Shown piece after piece: positions 22,995 through 38,663 of a DNA stretch of 38,925 nt; the first letter of the stretch is position 1; the number at the start of each line of letters is the position of its first letter. Origin of the DNA: Pigoraptor vietnamica (Eukaryota > Opisthokonta > Filasterea); contig CALSCQ010002500.1 of NCBI GenBank assembly GCA_943704525.1, positions 1 through 38,925 on the forward strand, given 5' to 3'. The notes below the pieces were generated by a model. It was given only the letters and a program-made list of their open reading frames with translations. It was not told the origin of the DNA and ran no database searches. A program made the position numbers and the translations under genes.

Positions 22995-23562
22995 AGGGCC
23001 AGAGTGGCTCTGTTCTCGCTCGTGTGTGGGGTGGGAATTTGATTCGCGAGTGCGCGCGTTGAGGCTGCTATCTGCGCTGCGTTTGAGTGCTGCGTCGCAT
23101 TGTCGTCTGTCGTTTAAATTGCGTTGCGCGGGTGCTGCTATGTACACTATTACACGAAAGGCTGGACCGCATCAATTTATGGGTCATGTGAAACATGAAT
23201 GCACAACAATTTTCTAGTGGATGAAGTTGAATGCGTGCGGCTTCCACGTAGCACCGCACACCGCACAGCGAGCTGGACCGCATCAACGCATGGGCTGTTG
23301 ATGAAGTTGAATGTGTGTGGCTTCCACGTAGCACCGCACACCGCACACCGCACAGCGAGCGTGATCCATGTTGGTGCAAAGGTGATCGCACAACGGCACG
23401 ATTTTCGGCAAGAAATGCTTCTTCAAGTTTAGTTGCAATGGATGACTTTAGACGACGTAAATGGGAAGACGCGCCGACGCCGCACGCAACGCACACGCAC
23501 GCACACGCACACGCACACACGCACCGATGAGGCGACAATATTAAGCCAACGCGCACCCGCAA
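22995..23562. other. Convergent gap BiP / transglutaminase, with duplicated segment
   Basis: This 568-bp stretch is more AT-rich than the genes. It holds a duplicated block (separate entry) and a CA-rich microsatellite around 23490-23524. Short frames crossing it are repeat-derived and not coding. Confidence 0.6.
23162..23360. repeat. Imperfect tandem duplication 3' of BiP
   Basis: Two related units, roughly 23162-23274 and 23275-23360, share CTGGACCGCATCAA, then GATGAAGTTGAATG, then a block CGGCTTCCACGTAGCACCGC with one C/T difference, and a CACCGCACAG end. Unit 1 carries an extra AT-rich insertion of about 26 bp. Unit 2 has one extra CACCG copy. It is non-coding. Confidence 0.85.
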
Positions 23563-24913
23563 TCATGGCTGCGCACCCGAGGCCACGTCCAGCTCCAGCC
23601 TGTCATTCACGTCGCTGAGCTCGGACGACCCCAGCGTAACCACGAGGACCTTGTTGCCGGCCTCCTTCGGGGTGAGCGCAAATGACGCCTCGACAGTGCC
23701 CTTGGACGCGAGCGATTCCTGCTCAAACGTCTGCAGTTTTGTGAGCGCCAGGCCCTCGATCGCAATGCGGAGCTTGGTCAGCGGGATCGACAGCGGGTTC
23801 GTGAAGCGCACAAACGCGCGCGCGGGCTCGCCCACGCGCGGGTACATCGGCTCGACGCGAATTTCGACGCCGGGCATGAGGATGCGCGCCTGGAGCGACT
23901 CGAAGAGCACCTCGGACGTCTCCTCACACACGGCGTAGGCGGTCGTGTCGACGGAAAATTGGTCGTGCAGTGCCTGTAGGTACGCCTTCTCGTTGACGAC
24001 CGCAATCGCCGCGCCCTTTGGATTGTCGGCCGAAAGGACGATCTTCGAGCTGAACAGCAGCGGCTGCCCGATCGCCTGGCACGTGTACCGCCGCAGCTGC
24101 GCGCTCATGTTGACCGTCAGCGTGCGCGGTCCAGCCACGCCGTCCGCGAGCGTCGCCTCGAACGTAAGGGTGAGCGGGCTGCCGGCTGCCGTCTTGCTCG
24201 CGCTCAGCTTGACCTCAAACGACGATGCCTTCGCAATCACCGTCTGGCGTGCGCCGAGGGATGCGTTGAGCGCCGCCGCCCGCTCGAGCGCCGTGCCCTC
24301 GGGATGCTTGTAGAGCGACGTGATGTCCATGCGCTCCGCCTTTCCAACGGCCTTCGTCGAGACGAACCGTCCCACCTGGCGCGTGTCCACCTTCATCACC
24401 TTGAACGAACCGTCCGGCTGCTGCATGAGCGTGCGCACGTCGGCGTTGACCTCGGACGTCACAAAGCCCACGTCGTAGTCGCCGGCCACGCCGTTCCGCA
24501 CCATCGCGAGCGAGGCCGGGCCCGTCGCAAAGCGGCCGCCGCTCAGCTCCTGCGGCGTGCCGTCGATGGCCTGCCACCCGTCGTTGCCCTCTGGAAGGTC
24601 GGGCCGTCGCATCCAGACATCGTTCCACACGTGGAAGTTCCACACCGAGTCCGAGTTCTTTTCCGCGACGGGTTTTCCCGACTCGTCGAGGTACTTGTCA
24701 ACCGTGCCGTTGGCCTCGCAGTCGTGCGCAGAATCAAAGTTCGTGACGGAGCGCGCGGGAATGCCGAGGCATCGCATGATGGTCGTGAGGACGCCGGAAA
24801 ACACCCAGCACTGGCCGTACCTGCACACACGTCGCGAAATGTGAGTATGGTCAGCGGTGATCAAGCACGGAGCGCGCAACGCAGGCATACACAGGCAGCA
24901 CGCACGAACAGCT

Positions 24914-24950
<37 letters not shown>

Positions 24951-26069
24951 CGCGCAACGCACGGCACAGGCGCTCCGCAACACCCACGCGACACTCTGTC
25001 CCGAGTCGACAAACTGCTTGAGAATGGGCGCGCTCCCCGTCCACTCGGTCGGGTTCGTTCCGCCGGCGTAGTCCCCGCTCCAGTTGCCCAACAGCACGCC
25101 CCCGTCGTCGTTGGCGTTCACAAGCGCCGTCATTTCCCGCGCAATGTCGACGGGACGCGCGCGCCGCCCGGGCGACATGGTCGAAAGAAGCTTGAGCACC
25201 GCCGCGACGCTCTTGTTGTTGAACTGCCCAAAGTTCCACGCGCGCGACCGCAGCTTCGCGGACGACCCCGTCCATATGAGGCCCTCTTCGGCAAGGACGT
25301 ACTCCTTCAGTTCGTCGGGGTCGGCCATGAACACGTCGTCTCGCTCGCACCACGGGTTGAAGAAGATGAGGACGCGCTGCGGCAGCTTCTGCTCCGACAC
25401 GAGCACGTTCGAGAGCGTGCGCGAGGACGCCGACACGGACGTCGACGGCGGAGACGCGCGCAGGCGGATGGACGCAGAGTACTCGCCGACGGGTGCTTGC
25501 GGCGGTATGTGGACCGACACCTCCACGGTGGTTCCCACGCACTCGCCAATAGTGATGCCCCAAGCGTCTGCCTTGCCGGGGGGCGCCGTGCAGAGGCGCG
25601 CCTCAAATTCTACGCCGCCGGTCGACATAACCACCACGAGCTGCACGGCAGCAATGTCCGTGATGACAACGTCCGTCTTGATTCGCAGAACGAGAGCGCC
25701 GCCGCGTCGCACGACCACTTCGGATGCAGGGTACATGGCGGTGTTGTGCGCGGTGCGGAGGCGCGGGAGGTCAACCTCAATGTCCGTGATCGTGTATCGC
25801 AACGCACTCTGCCTTCGCGATGTGCTGCGGCTCCCTGCACTTCCGGCGGACGACGTGCTCGCGTTCGCAAGGGGACTCATGGGGTTGTTGGACGGCAGCG
25901 GCGCAACCACGGAGGTCGAACGTGGCGGCGGGGACAGGGGCACGGCGCTTGATGCCGCGTCGTCATTCTTCTCGGAAAGAGATCTTCGTGGAACGGGTTT
26001 GAGTGGCACGCTCGCCGATTGCCGCCGCGCAGACAGCGGGTCCACGGGTGTGCTCGAACACGACCCCAT
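23563..26069 (-). CDS. Animal-type transglutaminase with N-terminal acylation motif
   Basis: Protein-glutamine gamma-glutamyltransferase: Ca-dependent crosslinking of Gln and Lys side chains. Two exons, 26069-24988 and 24820-23563, give 779 residues. In order: a Ser/Pro-rich N-terminal extension (about 1-110), a transglutaminase N beta-sandwich, the core domain (WTGSSAKL, NNKSVAAVLKL, NANDDGGVLLGNWSGDY), and two C-terminal barrels. The triad is visible: Cys365 in YGQCWVF, His424 in WNFHVWNDVW and Asp447 in WQAIDGTPQE. NFDSAHD resembles the Ca-binding loop. The protein starts MGSCSST, a candidate N-myristoylation site (Gly2, Ser6) with Cys4 available for palmitoylation. This suggests membrane attachment. 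The 167-bp intron falls just before the catalytic Cys and contains a C33 tract. An upstream in-frame GTG exists but no ATG that would bury the motif. Confidence 0.92.
24915..24947. repeat. Poly-C (C33) homopolymer in transglutaminase intron
   Basis: Thirty-three consecutive C on the plus strand, hence G33 in the transcript of the minus-strand gene. It lies entirely inside the intron 24987-24821. Frames that read through it give poly-Gly or poly-Pro and are artefacts. The exact length is likely unreliable in any assembly. Confidence 0.95.
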
Positions 26070-26699
26070 TGTCGCTTCGGCGTTGCGATCAGATTTAGAC
26101 GCTAGTGGTGATGCCGCATTCCACACAACAACGCACGCCTTCGCCGATGGCAAGAGGGACTCTCCGTGTAGACTAAATGCGCACACACAATTCAAGGCGA
26201 GTGTGTGTGTTTGTGTGTGCGGAGTTTTGGGAGAGCGAGAGAGAATGCACGACTTTCAAGAACCGGCGTTGTGCATATGTCGGTGTATGTCCATGGCAAC
26301 AGCCAATGAACGCGCAGTTGTAAAAAATGCTATATGGCACTATTCAGTGCTTGACACAGTTTGTAAATATCTTGGTAATGTTAGTAGTGAGATAAATGGA
26401 TATAGAGGGTGATTAGTAACGTTAAACTGGCCGAATTCTCGCTCTGTATTCCCATTGGTCAGCGGGCTGTCCATCATGACGCGTTGATTGCGGCAACGAT
26501 GATATAAGCGCCCGCACATCGCACACGTGCGCGACTTCACAACACACACACACGCGCACTCTCAAGGACCACGCTCCACACGAGACGTGCGTCTTGTACA
26601 ACACTTTGCACCCCTTGCTGACCGGCAGGGTGAACTGCGGCATAGTTGCGCGGTGTACGTTCGCATTCTCACGTGCGCGTGTGTAGCGCAGACAACCAC
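26070..26699. promoter_or_regulatory. Divergent promoter region transglutaminase / ABCC
   Basis: This 630-bp gap lies between divergent starts. It contains a CCATGGCAAC block (26291-26300) that resembles an RFX X-box half, followed by CCAAT at about 26303-26307, an inverted CCAAT (ATTGG) near 26454, a short GT tract near 26202-26218 and an AT-rich patch 26320-26410. No coding exon is supported here. The short open frames on both strands have no family match. Confidence 0.45.
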
Positions 26700-32378
<5,679 letters not shown>

Positions 32379-32930
32379 AGACACACTGCCACACATACGC
32401 ACAGCCACGAAAAACTAATTACAATTAAATGATTATTCGCTACCCGCTGCTCCAGTGTGCCAGCGCAAGGCGTTGGCTTGCACCTATTCTTTACAGATGA
32501 AAGTGCGCTGTGTGAGTCACGCGCCTAGCAAAGCTGCACTAACGGCGCGCTCCAAAGAGTAGCGACCATTGACCCCTCTATCCTCCTTATCTGGTCCTTC
32601 GGCTCCACTACACCCGAAAAACACAAACAAGACAACCCGTCCCACCGCAAATGACGCCATTGCACAGATGGGGTGAAAGGCAGAACGCAAAATGCTTTAC
32701 GCAACGGCGCAGCAGCCGCGACATCATACAGCGCACACGCAACGCGAACGATAGCCCAACGATAGCCCAAATCGCATCAACCGCCCGCCACGTCCTCGCA
32801 CACGCACGCCGCGCAGTGCAAGCGCGCCACGCAGGAATCCTCCTGGGACCCCTGCCTCGCACGCAGGCCCATACAAGCGCGCACACGGACGCACACGCGA
32901 GCGAGGGCGACCGGCGGCAGACGGGCCCAC
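32379..32930. other. Convergent gap ABCC / SNRPB
   Basis: This 552-bp stretch separates two stop codons. An AT-rich section (32405-32440, with ATTAAATGATTATT) follows the ABCC stop and may carry 3'-end signals. A small tandem repeat, two copies of CGATAGCCCAA, lies at about 32749-32770. No gene is supported. Confidence 0.55.
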
Positions 32931-34105
32931 TCACTGCGGCGGCCGCGGGGGCATCCCTGGCGGCGGCATGCCGCGACCCATAGGCATACCCGGCGGGGGC
33001 ATCCCTGGCGGGGGCATCCCGCGCCCCATCGGGGGCATTCCTGGCGGGGGCATACCCGGGGGCATGCCGCGTCCCATCGGGGGCATTCCTGGGGGCGGCA
33101 TCCCCATTCCCATCGGCGGCCGCATACCCGGGGGCGGCATCCCCATCCCTGGCGGGGGCATGCCGCGGCCCATCGGCATACCTGGGGGCGGCATGCCAGG
33201 AGGAGGGCCCCGCGGGGGCATGCCCATTCCCGGTGGCGGCATCCCCGGCGGAGGGGCGCCGCGCCCGCCGGGCGGCACACCGTACTGCTGCGGCGCACCC
33301 GCAAGCGTCGCACCGCGTCCTTGAGGGGCCATCATCGCCGCCGCGGGACCGCCCACGCCGCGCACGGGGCCGGCGAGACCAGGCGCCGGCGCACCGCCCA
33401 TCATGGGGGGAGGGCCCGTCGCCGGAATGGGAATGCCACGGCCCGCCGCGCGACCCACACCCGGCCCACCCGCAGCCGCGCCCGTCTTCGACCGCGTCTC
33501 GTCAACGGGCGGGGGACCCTCCACTGTCATGGACACGACATTCTCGCCGCGCAGGACGACAAGGCCGAGCGTGCGCTTCTCCTCGCGCTCCTCCTTTCCC
33601 TGCAATCAGAAGCGCGGGGAAAACGGATTTTTTGAGACACGTGCGCAGAACATATCCCATTCTTGCCCCTCGCAGCCACGCCGCATGCAACAGCACAAAC
33701 AGGGCATCCACAAGAGTTATGCATGCGAATTAGACGTGTCCATCGACTCCACTACAACACGAAACAAGAGCGCACGGACCTTGCCCTTGGCCTTGATCTT
33801 GCGGAACTCTTCGCAGTCGCCGAGAACGAGATTCATGTGCTTGTCGAATGCCATAAACGTCCCGATGAGCACGCGGCTGTCCTGGATCGTGATGCGCATC
33901 CGATAGTTGAGGTACTTCATAATCTTCGAATTCTTCGAGAGACTCTGCGCAGCGAACGGACATTGTGGAAGGCATTTCAGCATAACCCCTTCAGCGCAAG
34001 CAGTCAACTCGAACAATAGCGCGCGCAAACACGGCATCACATCGCGGACACCTGGTAACAGATGAGCCAGATAGACAACGGCACAGGGGCTTTGCCACGC
34101 ACCAT
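32931..34105 (-). CDS. SNRPB: Sm-core spliceosomal protein SmB/B'
   Basis: SmB is one of the seven Sm proteins that form the ring on U1, U2, U4 and U5 snRNAs. Three coding exons, 34105-34103 (only the ATG), 33944-33780 and 33599-32931, give 278 residues. The Sm1 motif is seen in [20 protein letters not shown] with [17 protein letters not shown]. Sm2 is [20 protein letters not shown]. Then comes the family spacer [14 protein letters not shown] and [12 protein letters not shown], and a long Pro/Gly/Met tail of PPPGMP and [10 protein letters not shown] units (about residues 175-278). Such tails bind WW/GYF-domain proteins. The start-only exon follows from phase 0 and the donor ATG then GTGCGT, giving [15 protein letters not shown], close to the human N-terminus. 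The stop at 32931 overlaps a donor-like GTGAGT. A further intron is possible but not needed. Confidence 0.95.
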
Positions 34106-34500
34106 TTTCAACTGCTGTCAGACGCCCACGGCGCCACACGTCGAAAAGTTGTCAAAAGTGGTCGACGGCAAACCGTCGAAGGCCCTCGAGGGCGACGCTC
34201 AAACTGCGCAGGCCACAGATGCACCGACAACAGGCGCCGCAATCTCTCGAATAATCGGCCCCCAAAATGAGATAAATTGAGCCTCAACCCACGCAGCGCA
34301 GACCAAGTGCGCGTGTGCGTGGCGATGGGCGATCGTTGTGCGTGGATGGCCTCGCAAAACTGCCGCGGATGCGAGATGAAGGGAGGCGAATCAGCTGTGT
34401 TGTGTTGGCACATACGGGGCTGTGCAAATGCCGTCACGGGTACGTCATTTGAACTTACAGCGTCACGGCGCGCGACATGTACAAACGATTGGCTGCCCCT
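34106..34500. other. Upstream region of SNRPB
   Basis: This 395-bp gap lies 5' of the minus-strand SNRPB start. It has an inverted CCAAT (ATTGG) near 34489. Short open frames are not conserved. It presumably contains the SNRPB promoter and 5' UTR. Confidence 0.4.
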
Positions 34501-35254
34501 ATGACTTTAGAGGCGCTTTTCCAAGCGTTTAACGAGAGGTTCGACAACCTCAACTCGAGTTTCAAGAACCTCAACTCGAGTGTTAACGAGAGGTTCAACA
34601 ACCTCACTCAACTCGAGTAATTCGAAAAAATCAATGCGAGGTTCGACGAACTTGAGGGGGCGCGTCGACACGCTCGCAGAAGAGTTCCGGAAAAGCAAGC
34701 CGCTCTTCTACAATGCCGGCGCGACATTTGAGCTCGTTGCGCGTCGCGAGCTGCGCGAGGTGCGGGGTTGTGACTACGCGCGCGCGTTCCACGTGAAGGA
34801 CCTTTTCGGTCTCGCACGCATCTCCCTTCCCAAGTCCAAGCGAGTTGGATCGTCTGCCTTTCTCGAGGGCGGCGACGCAGCCGACGTACTCCATGACGGC
34901 ATCCGCCACTACCTGGCGGATGCCGTCATGGACGTGAGTTTACTTTGGGCTTGACGTAACTTTTTATTCAGTCGCTGTGCAGGCGAACCCTGAAAGGGTC
35001 TACGGTGAGGTGACAGTCGGCACTGAGGGCAAGAAAGAGGCTCCTGATCAGCTGGCGAAACGCTTTGCCATTTTGTATCGTGCGGCGTTGACTATCGATG
35101 CGTGCGAATGTCCGGTGGGCAGTGAGCGGCTCCGCGTAATTCTGCGTGGCGAAATCTTCTCAAACACGGCGCACACGTGATCGAGCAGGCTGTCAAGCCC
35201 TACATCCTTCCTCCTGTCGACGACGGCCTTGGCTTTAGCACTTATGTGCTATAA
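34501..35254 (+). pseudogene. Decayed coiled-coil gene of unrecognised family
   Basis: The ATG at 34501 opens a repetitive coiled-coil segment (FNERFDNLNSSFKNLN, NERFNNLTQLE) ending at a TAA at 34618-34620. The same frame then still shows FEKINARFDELEG. The following conserved-looking part, RVDTLAEEFRKSKPLFYNAG to DGIRHYLADAVMD, is in a different frame (about 34656-34933). An intron with GTGAGT donor and GTGCAG acceptor (34934-34982, 49 bp) leads to ANPERVYGEVTVGTEGKK and QLAKRFAILYRAALT. This meets a TGA at 35178. A frame change at about 35177 would continue VIEQAVKPYILPP to a TAA at 35252. At least one stop and two frame breaks suggest a pseudogene or assembly errors. The GEVTV...QLAKR layout vaguely recalls a PD-(D/E)XK nuclease. 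This is speculative. Confidence 0.5.
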
Positions 35255-35533
35255 AATATAGGTGCGCGTGCATTTAAATATGGAGTCAGACTTTTGAACA
35301 AATCCAGCGGCGGAACACGTATAAAATGACGTCACTGTGATCGCGTAGAATTCTGACGTCACTGTGATTCCATAGCAACATCATCTGGACAGAGCAACAG
35401 GCTTTGGCCGCACACGATTTCTCCATAGGGACTTTTCTGTATATGTAAACGCGCACGCTAGTGTTACGGCAGCTATTACCTGCTGTGCGGCGTTTGGGGT
35501 GTGCGAGTGGCGAGTAGCGGCTTGCGCGCGAGA
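35255..35533 (+). promoter_or_regulatory. ZMYND12 upstream region: paired CRE palindromes and X-box-like site
   Basis: Two perfect TGACGTCA palindromes (35327-35334, 35354-35361) sit in a 15-bp exact direct repeat TGACGTCACTGTGAT, 27 bp apart. Immediately after is GATTCCATAGCAAC (35366-35379). It has a perfect right X-box half (AGCAAC) and a 4-of-6 left half, about 155 bp before the ATG. A TATAAAA lies at 35320-35326. Function is inferred. Confidence 0.5.
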
Positions 35534-37024
35534 ATGCGGGAACTGCGGGACACGGAGGCCCGCGCGGCCCTTGGCCACTCGACGCAGATGAACCCCCTTG
35601 CCAACCCAAAGGGGACCAAGCACGTGTGCGAGCTGTGCTCAAAGCCCGCGTACATACAGTGCGACGCATGCCGCGTCACGTTCTACTGGTATGTGTGGCG
35701 CTGGTGATCTTTGCGCCGGTGTGCGACAGTTGGGCTGACTCTTTGCGTTGCGTTGTATTTTTTTTCTTTTTTCGCAACAGTGGCAAGGACCACCAGAAAG
35801 TGGACTTTGACGGCATCCACGAGAAGATATGCCAGCTGCTCATCCCCTTGCGGACGACCGCAAACATGCTCGGGTCCGAGGAGGAGCGCCAGCACCGCGA
35901 GAAGCAGCGCATCGTACGCCAGGTGTGTGCCGCGATCGCCATTTATTTTTCAATGCCTACGCGCATGCATGAGTGCACTTGACGCATGGGGTTACGCGAC
36001 GCCCGCAGCTGTCTTGCGTAATTCATACCGCTATCTCTACTGACCCTTCACTCTCCCTCACTCTCACAGCGACACATCATGGAACTGACGAAGACGGAGG
36101 CGCAAAAGCTGCTCTACCAGGGCCAGTACGACCTCGCCATCCCCGCGGCGATGCAGGCGCTCCGCTTCTCGATCGACGTGTACGGCTCTGCGGCGATTGA
36201 GCTCGTGCCGTCGTATCTTCTCCTTGGGGAGGCGAGCATTGGCATGGGCCGCTTTGAGCAGGCGGAAGAGTACCTGTCGCACGCAAAGTGGGCCGTCCTC
36301 AAGGCCCCGGAGTGCGACCCCACCGTCAAGTCGCGCCTCTACCGCAACTTTGGCCTGCTATACGAGGCGCAGGGCGCGATGGGACTTGCGCTGCAGCAGC
36401 TGGCGGCGGACGTGTACCACGCGTCGCTCGTGTACGGCGCAGAGCACATCCGGACGAGCGGCGGGTTCTTCCACCTGGGTAACGTGCTACTGCGCCAGGG
36501 CAACGCGGCCGCGGCCATGTCGCAATACGACGTTGTCGTGCGAATCTGGCACAAGTACCTCACGCGCGCAGTCTCCGACAGCGACGCGCGCGACGCAGAC
36601 GGCCTCGGTGGGTGCCTATCCTTGCTTTTATCGCCTTGGAGCGCGATTTATTCCCATGCGGACGCACGCTGTATTCGCGTCATGTGACCTCAATCGATTT
36701 TTTCTTGTGCCAGTCCATGCACTGACCGCACCCGTTTTTCTTTTTCGCCCGCACGCAGACGAGGCGCAGGAGGCGGAGGCCGTCCAGATGCTCCGCCAGA
36801 TTCTCATTGTTCGCGAGGGCCAGGCGGGCGACTACGCCGTCGATGCGCACATGACGGCCGTCACGTACCACACGCTCGCGCTGCTCCATTACGTGCTGTG
36901 CCAGCCCGACAAAGCCCACGAGTACGCGCTCGCGGCCATGTCGTCGCCGGCGTCCAAGGAGGACCTCCGCGCCATTCGGTTCCTTCTCGACAGGATCGAG
37001 GCCGACAGGCAAAAACAGCACTAA
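35534..37024 (+). CDS. ZMYND12: MYND zinc-finger/TPR ciliary protein ZMYND12
   Basis: The mammalian ZMYND12 is a sperm-flagellum axonemal protein working with TTC29. Trypanosomes have a flagellar homologue. Four exons, 35534-35688, 35781-35922, 36070-36607 and 36759-37024, give 366 residues, against about 365 in human. The MYND finger comprises CELCSKPAYIQCDAC, then YCGKDHQ and HEKICQLLIPLRT. It is followed by TPR-like helices: YDLAIPAAMQALRF, ELVPSYLLLGEASIGMGRF, QAEEYLSHAKW, RNFGLLYEAQG, IRTSGGFFHLGNVLLRQG and DEAQEAEAVQMLRQIL. These blocks match human ZMYND12 at the same spacing. The start may instead be the in-frame ATG at 35588 (MNPLANPKGTKH), which aligns better with the human N-terminus. 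The gene implies that the organism builds cilia. Confidence 0.95.
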
Positions 37025-37137
37025 TTGGGCCCTGCGCGCCGCGTCGCCGTCGTTTGCCGCTTGCGTCTGTTGCGTACCGCGTGCGTCCCGCCTTGCACAT
37101 AGTCATACACACAATAGTTATCTGTCCCTCTCGCACA

Positions 37138-38663
37138 TCACGTGGCCGCCGGGGTTCGCCATGGGCACCCTTCCCGGTGCGCGCCTGCTTCCGGCCGCAA
37201 AATGCACGCGCACGGAGACGCACAGCGCCCGCAGCAGTAGTGGAACATGAACACGCCGCGCATGGTCCATCCACCCGCCGCCCGAAAACCCGCGTCGCCC
37301 ATGTCAATTCTCACGGCAAGTCCGTTCACGAACGGCGACCCGCAGCGCACGCAGCGACCACCCGGCTCAGTGCACGACCTGAGCTCCGCTGGGAGCTGCG
37401 AGACATCGCCGCACGCGAGCGAACCGTCCCCACTCGAGGCCATCGCACAGAGCGATCGCGACACGATTTCGACGAGCGGTGGGACTGCGCTCCGGTCGAT
37501 GTACTCGGCGGCAGCCTCTCCCTGGATGGGGTCGTAGCAGAAGTACGAGAGCTGCTTGCACTGCGCAAGGGCCGCGGGCACCGATGTGAGACGGCGATTC
37601 TCGCCAACGTCGAGCGATTCGAGGACGGGCAAGGTGGCGAGGGAGGGCGGAACGACGGTGAGTGCATTGGACCGGAGGCTCAAGTCGCGGAGCGTCGAGA
37701 GGCGCGCGAGTCCACTCGGAACGGCCGCGATCGCATTCCCGCCGAGGTCGACGAACGAGAGTGCCGGGCAGTTCGCGATGTCGTCCGGGAGTGCCGTGAG
37801 CTTGTTGCACCGCGCAAGGAGCGTCTCGAGGTGCGGGAGACGCGAAAGGCCGCAGGGAAGTGCTTCGATGGCGTTGTAGGCGACGCACAGCCGGCGAAGG
37901 GACGTGCAGCCGGCGATTTCCGCGGGGAGGCTCGTGAGATCGTTGTATGACACGTCGAGGATGGTGAGGCAGGCCAGGCGACCGATTTCTGCGCAAATTG
38001 CCACAAGCATAAGTGGCAGTAAAACGCGCGCAAGGGCACAGCAGCGCCGCATGTCAACGCACCGCTCGGGAGGGACACGATGTGATTGACGCTTACGCAC
38101 CTGCGGCCGTCAGGTTGAGATCAGTCGGCAGGCCTGAGGGTAACTGAGTGTTGCATGGCTCTCCAGAGATTTCCATGCGCACAACCACAGAGAGTGGAAA
38201 GGTGTCCCCACTTACAATTCCTTTAGGCATCGAAGGTCTCCTATCGCTGGCGGCAGAGTGCGCAGGCTGTTGCCCTTGGCGTAGAGATGCTCAAGGTGGT
38301 CCGCGAGGGTCGACAGCTGCAAGCACGAATAGTCAGCAGTCCAGTGGGACAAAAAACACACAAACTCGTAAACGCAAGGTGCCGATATCCGCCATACACC
38401 ACTAGAGCCAGTGGGAAAATAGCCAGCAGTCGATATCCATGCCGCTCAATCAATGGTCAGCAGGAAAATGAACACCAACAGCCAGCTGTCGATAGCCATG
38501 CAGCACAACAGCAATGGCAGCACACCCAGTAGTCCGGGAGGTGCGCGAGGGACTGGTAGTTGAGGATGACGGTCGGCAGAAGGCTGCCCCGCGCTACCAC
38601 GAACGTGTGTAAGACATGATCATTCAGAGGCTCATGCTGCGCACGCACGCTTTCGGTAGCCAT
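37138..38663 (-). CDS. LRRC58: Leucine-rich repeat protein, LRRC58-like
   Basis: Exons 38663-38526, 38316-38216, about 38143-38101 and 37988-37138. They encode about 376-378 residues: an N-terminal cap (MATESVRAQHEP), about nine 23-residue LRRs of the LPxxIxxLxxL type (LRTLPPAIGDL, LTSLPAEIAGC, LTALPDDIANC, LTVVPPSLATL) and a Cys-rich C-terminus. That tail, with PPLVEIVSRSL, LPAELRS, RCVRCGSPF and FHYCCGRCASPC, resembles from memory the C-terminal domain of vertebrate LRRC58. The intron between exons 2 and 3 is a problem. The strong donor GTAAGT at 38215 is phase 2, whereas the only sensible acceptor (CAG then TTACCC) needs phase 0. A one-base sequence error or an unrecognised splice is likely. 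An alternative start lies at 38699. Confidence 0.75.

Noticed and set aside
33000-33324. Plus-strand Gly/Ile/Pro repeat frame
   Set aside because: It is the antisense of the SmB proline-rich tail; the sense frame has the Sm fold and correct splicing.
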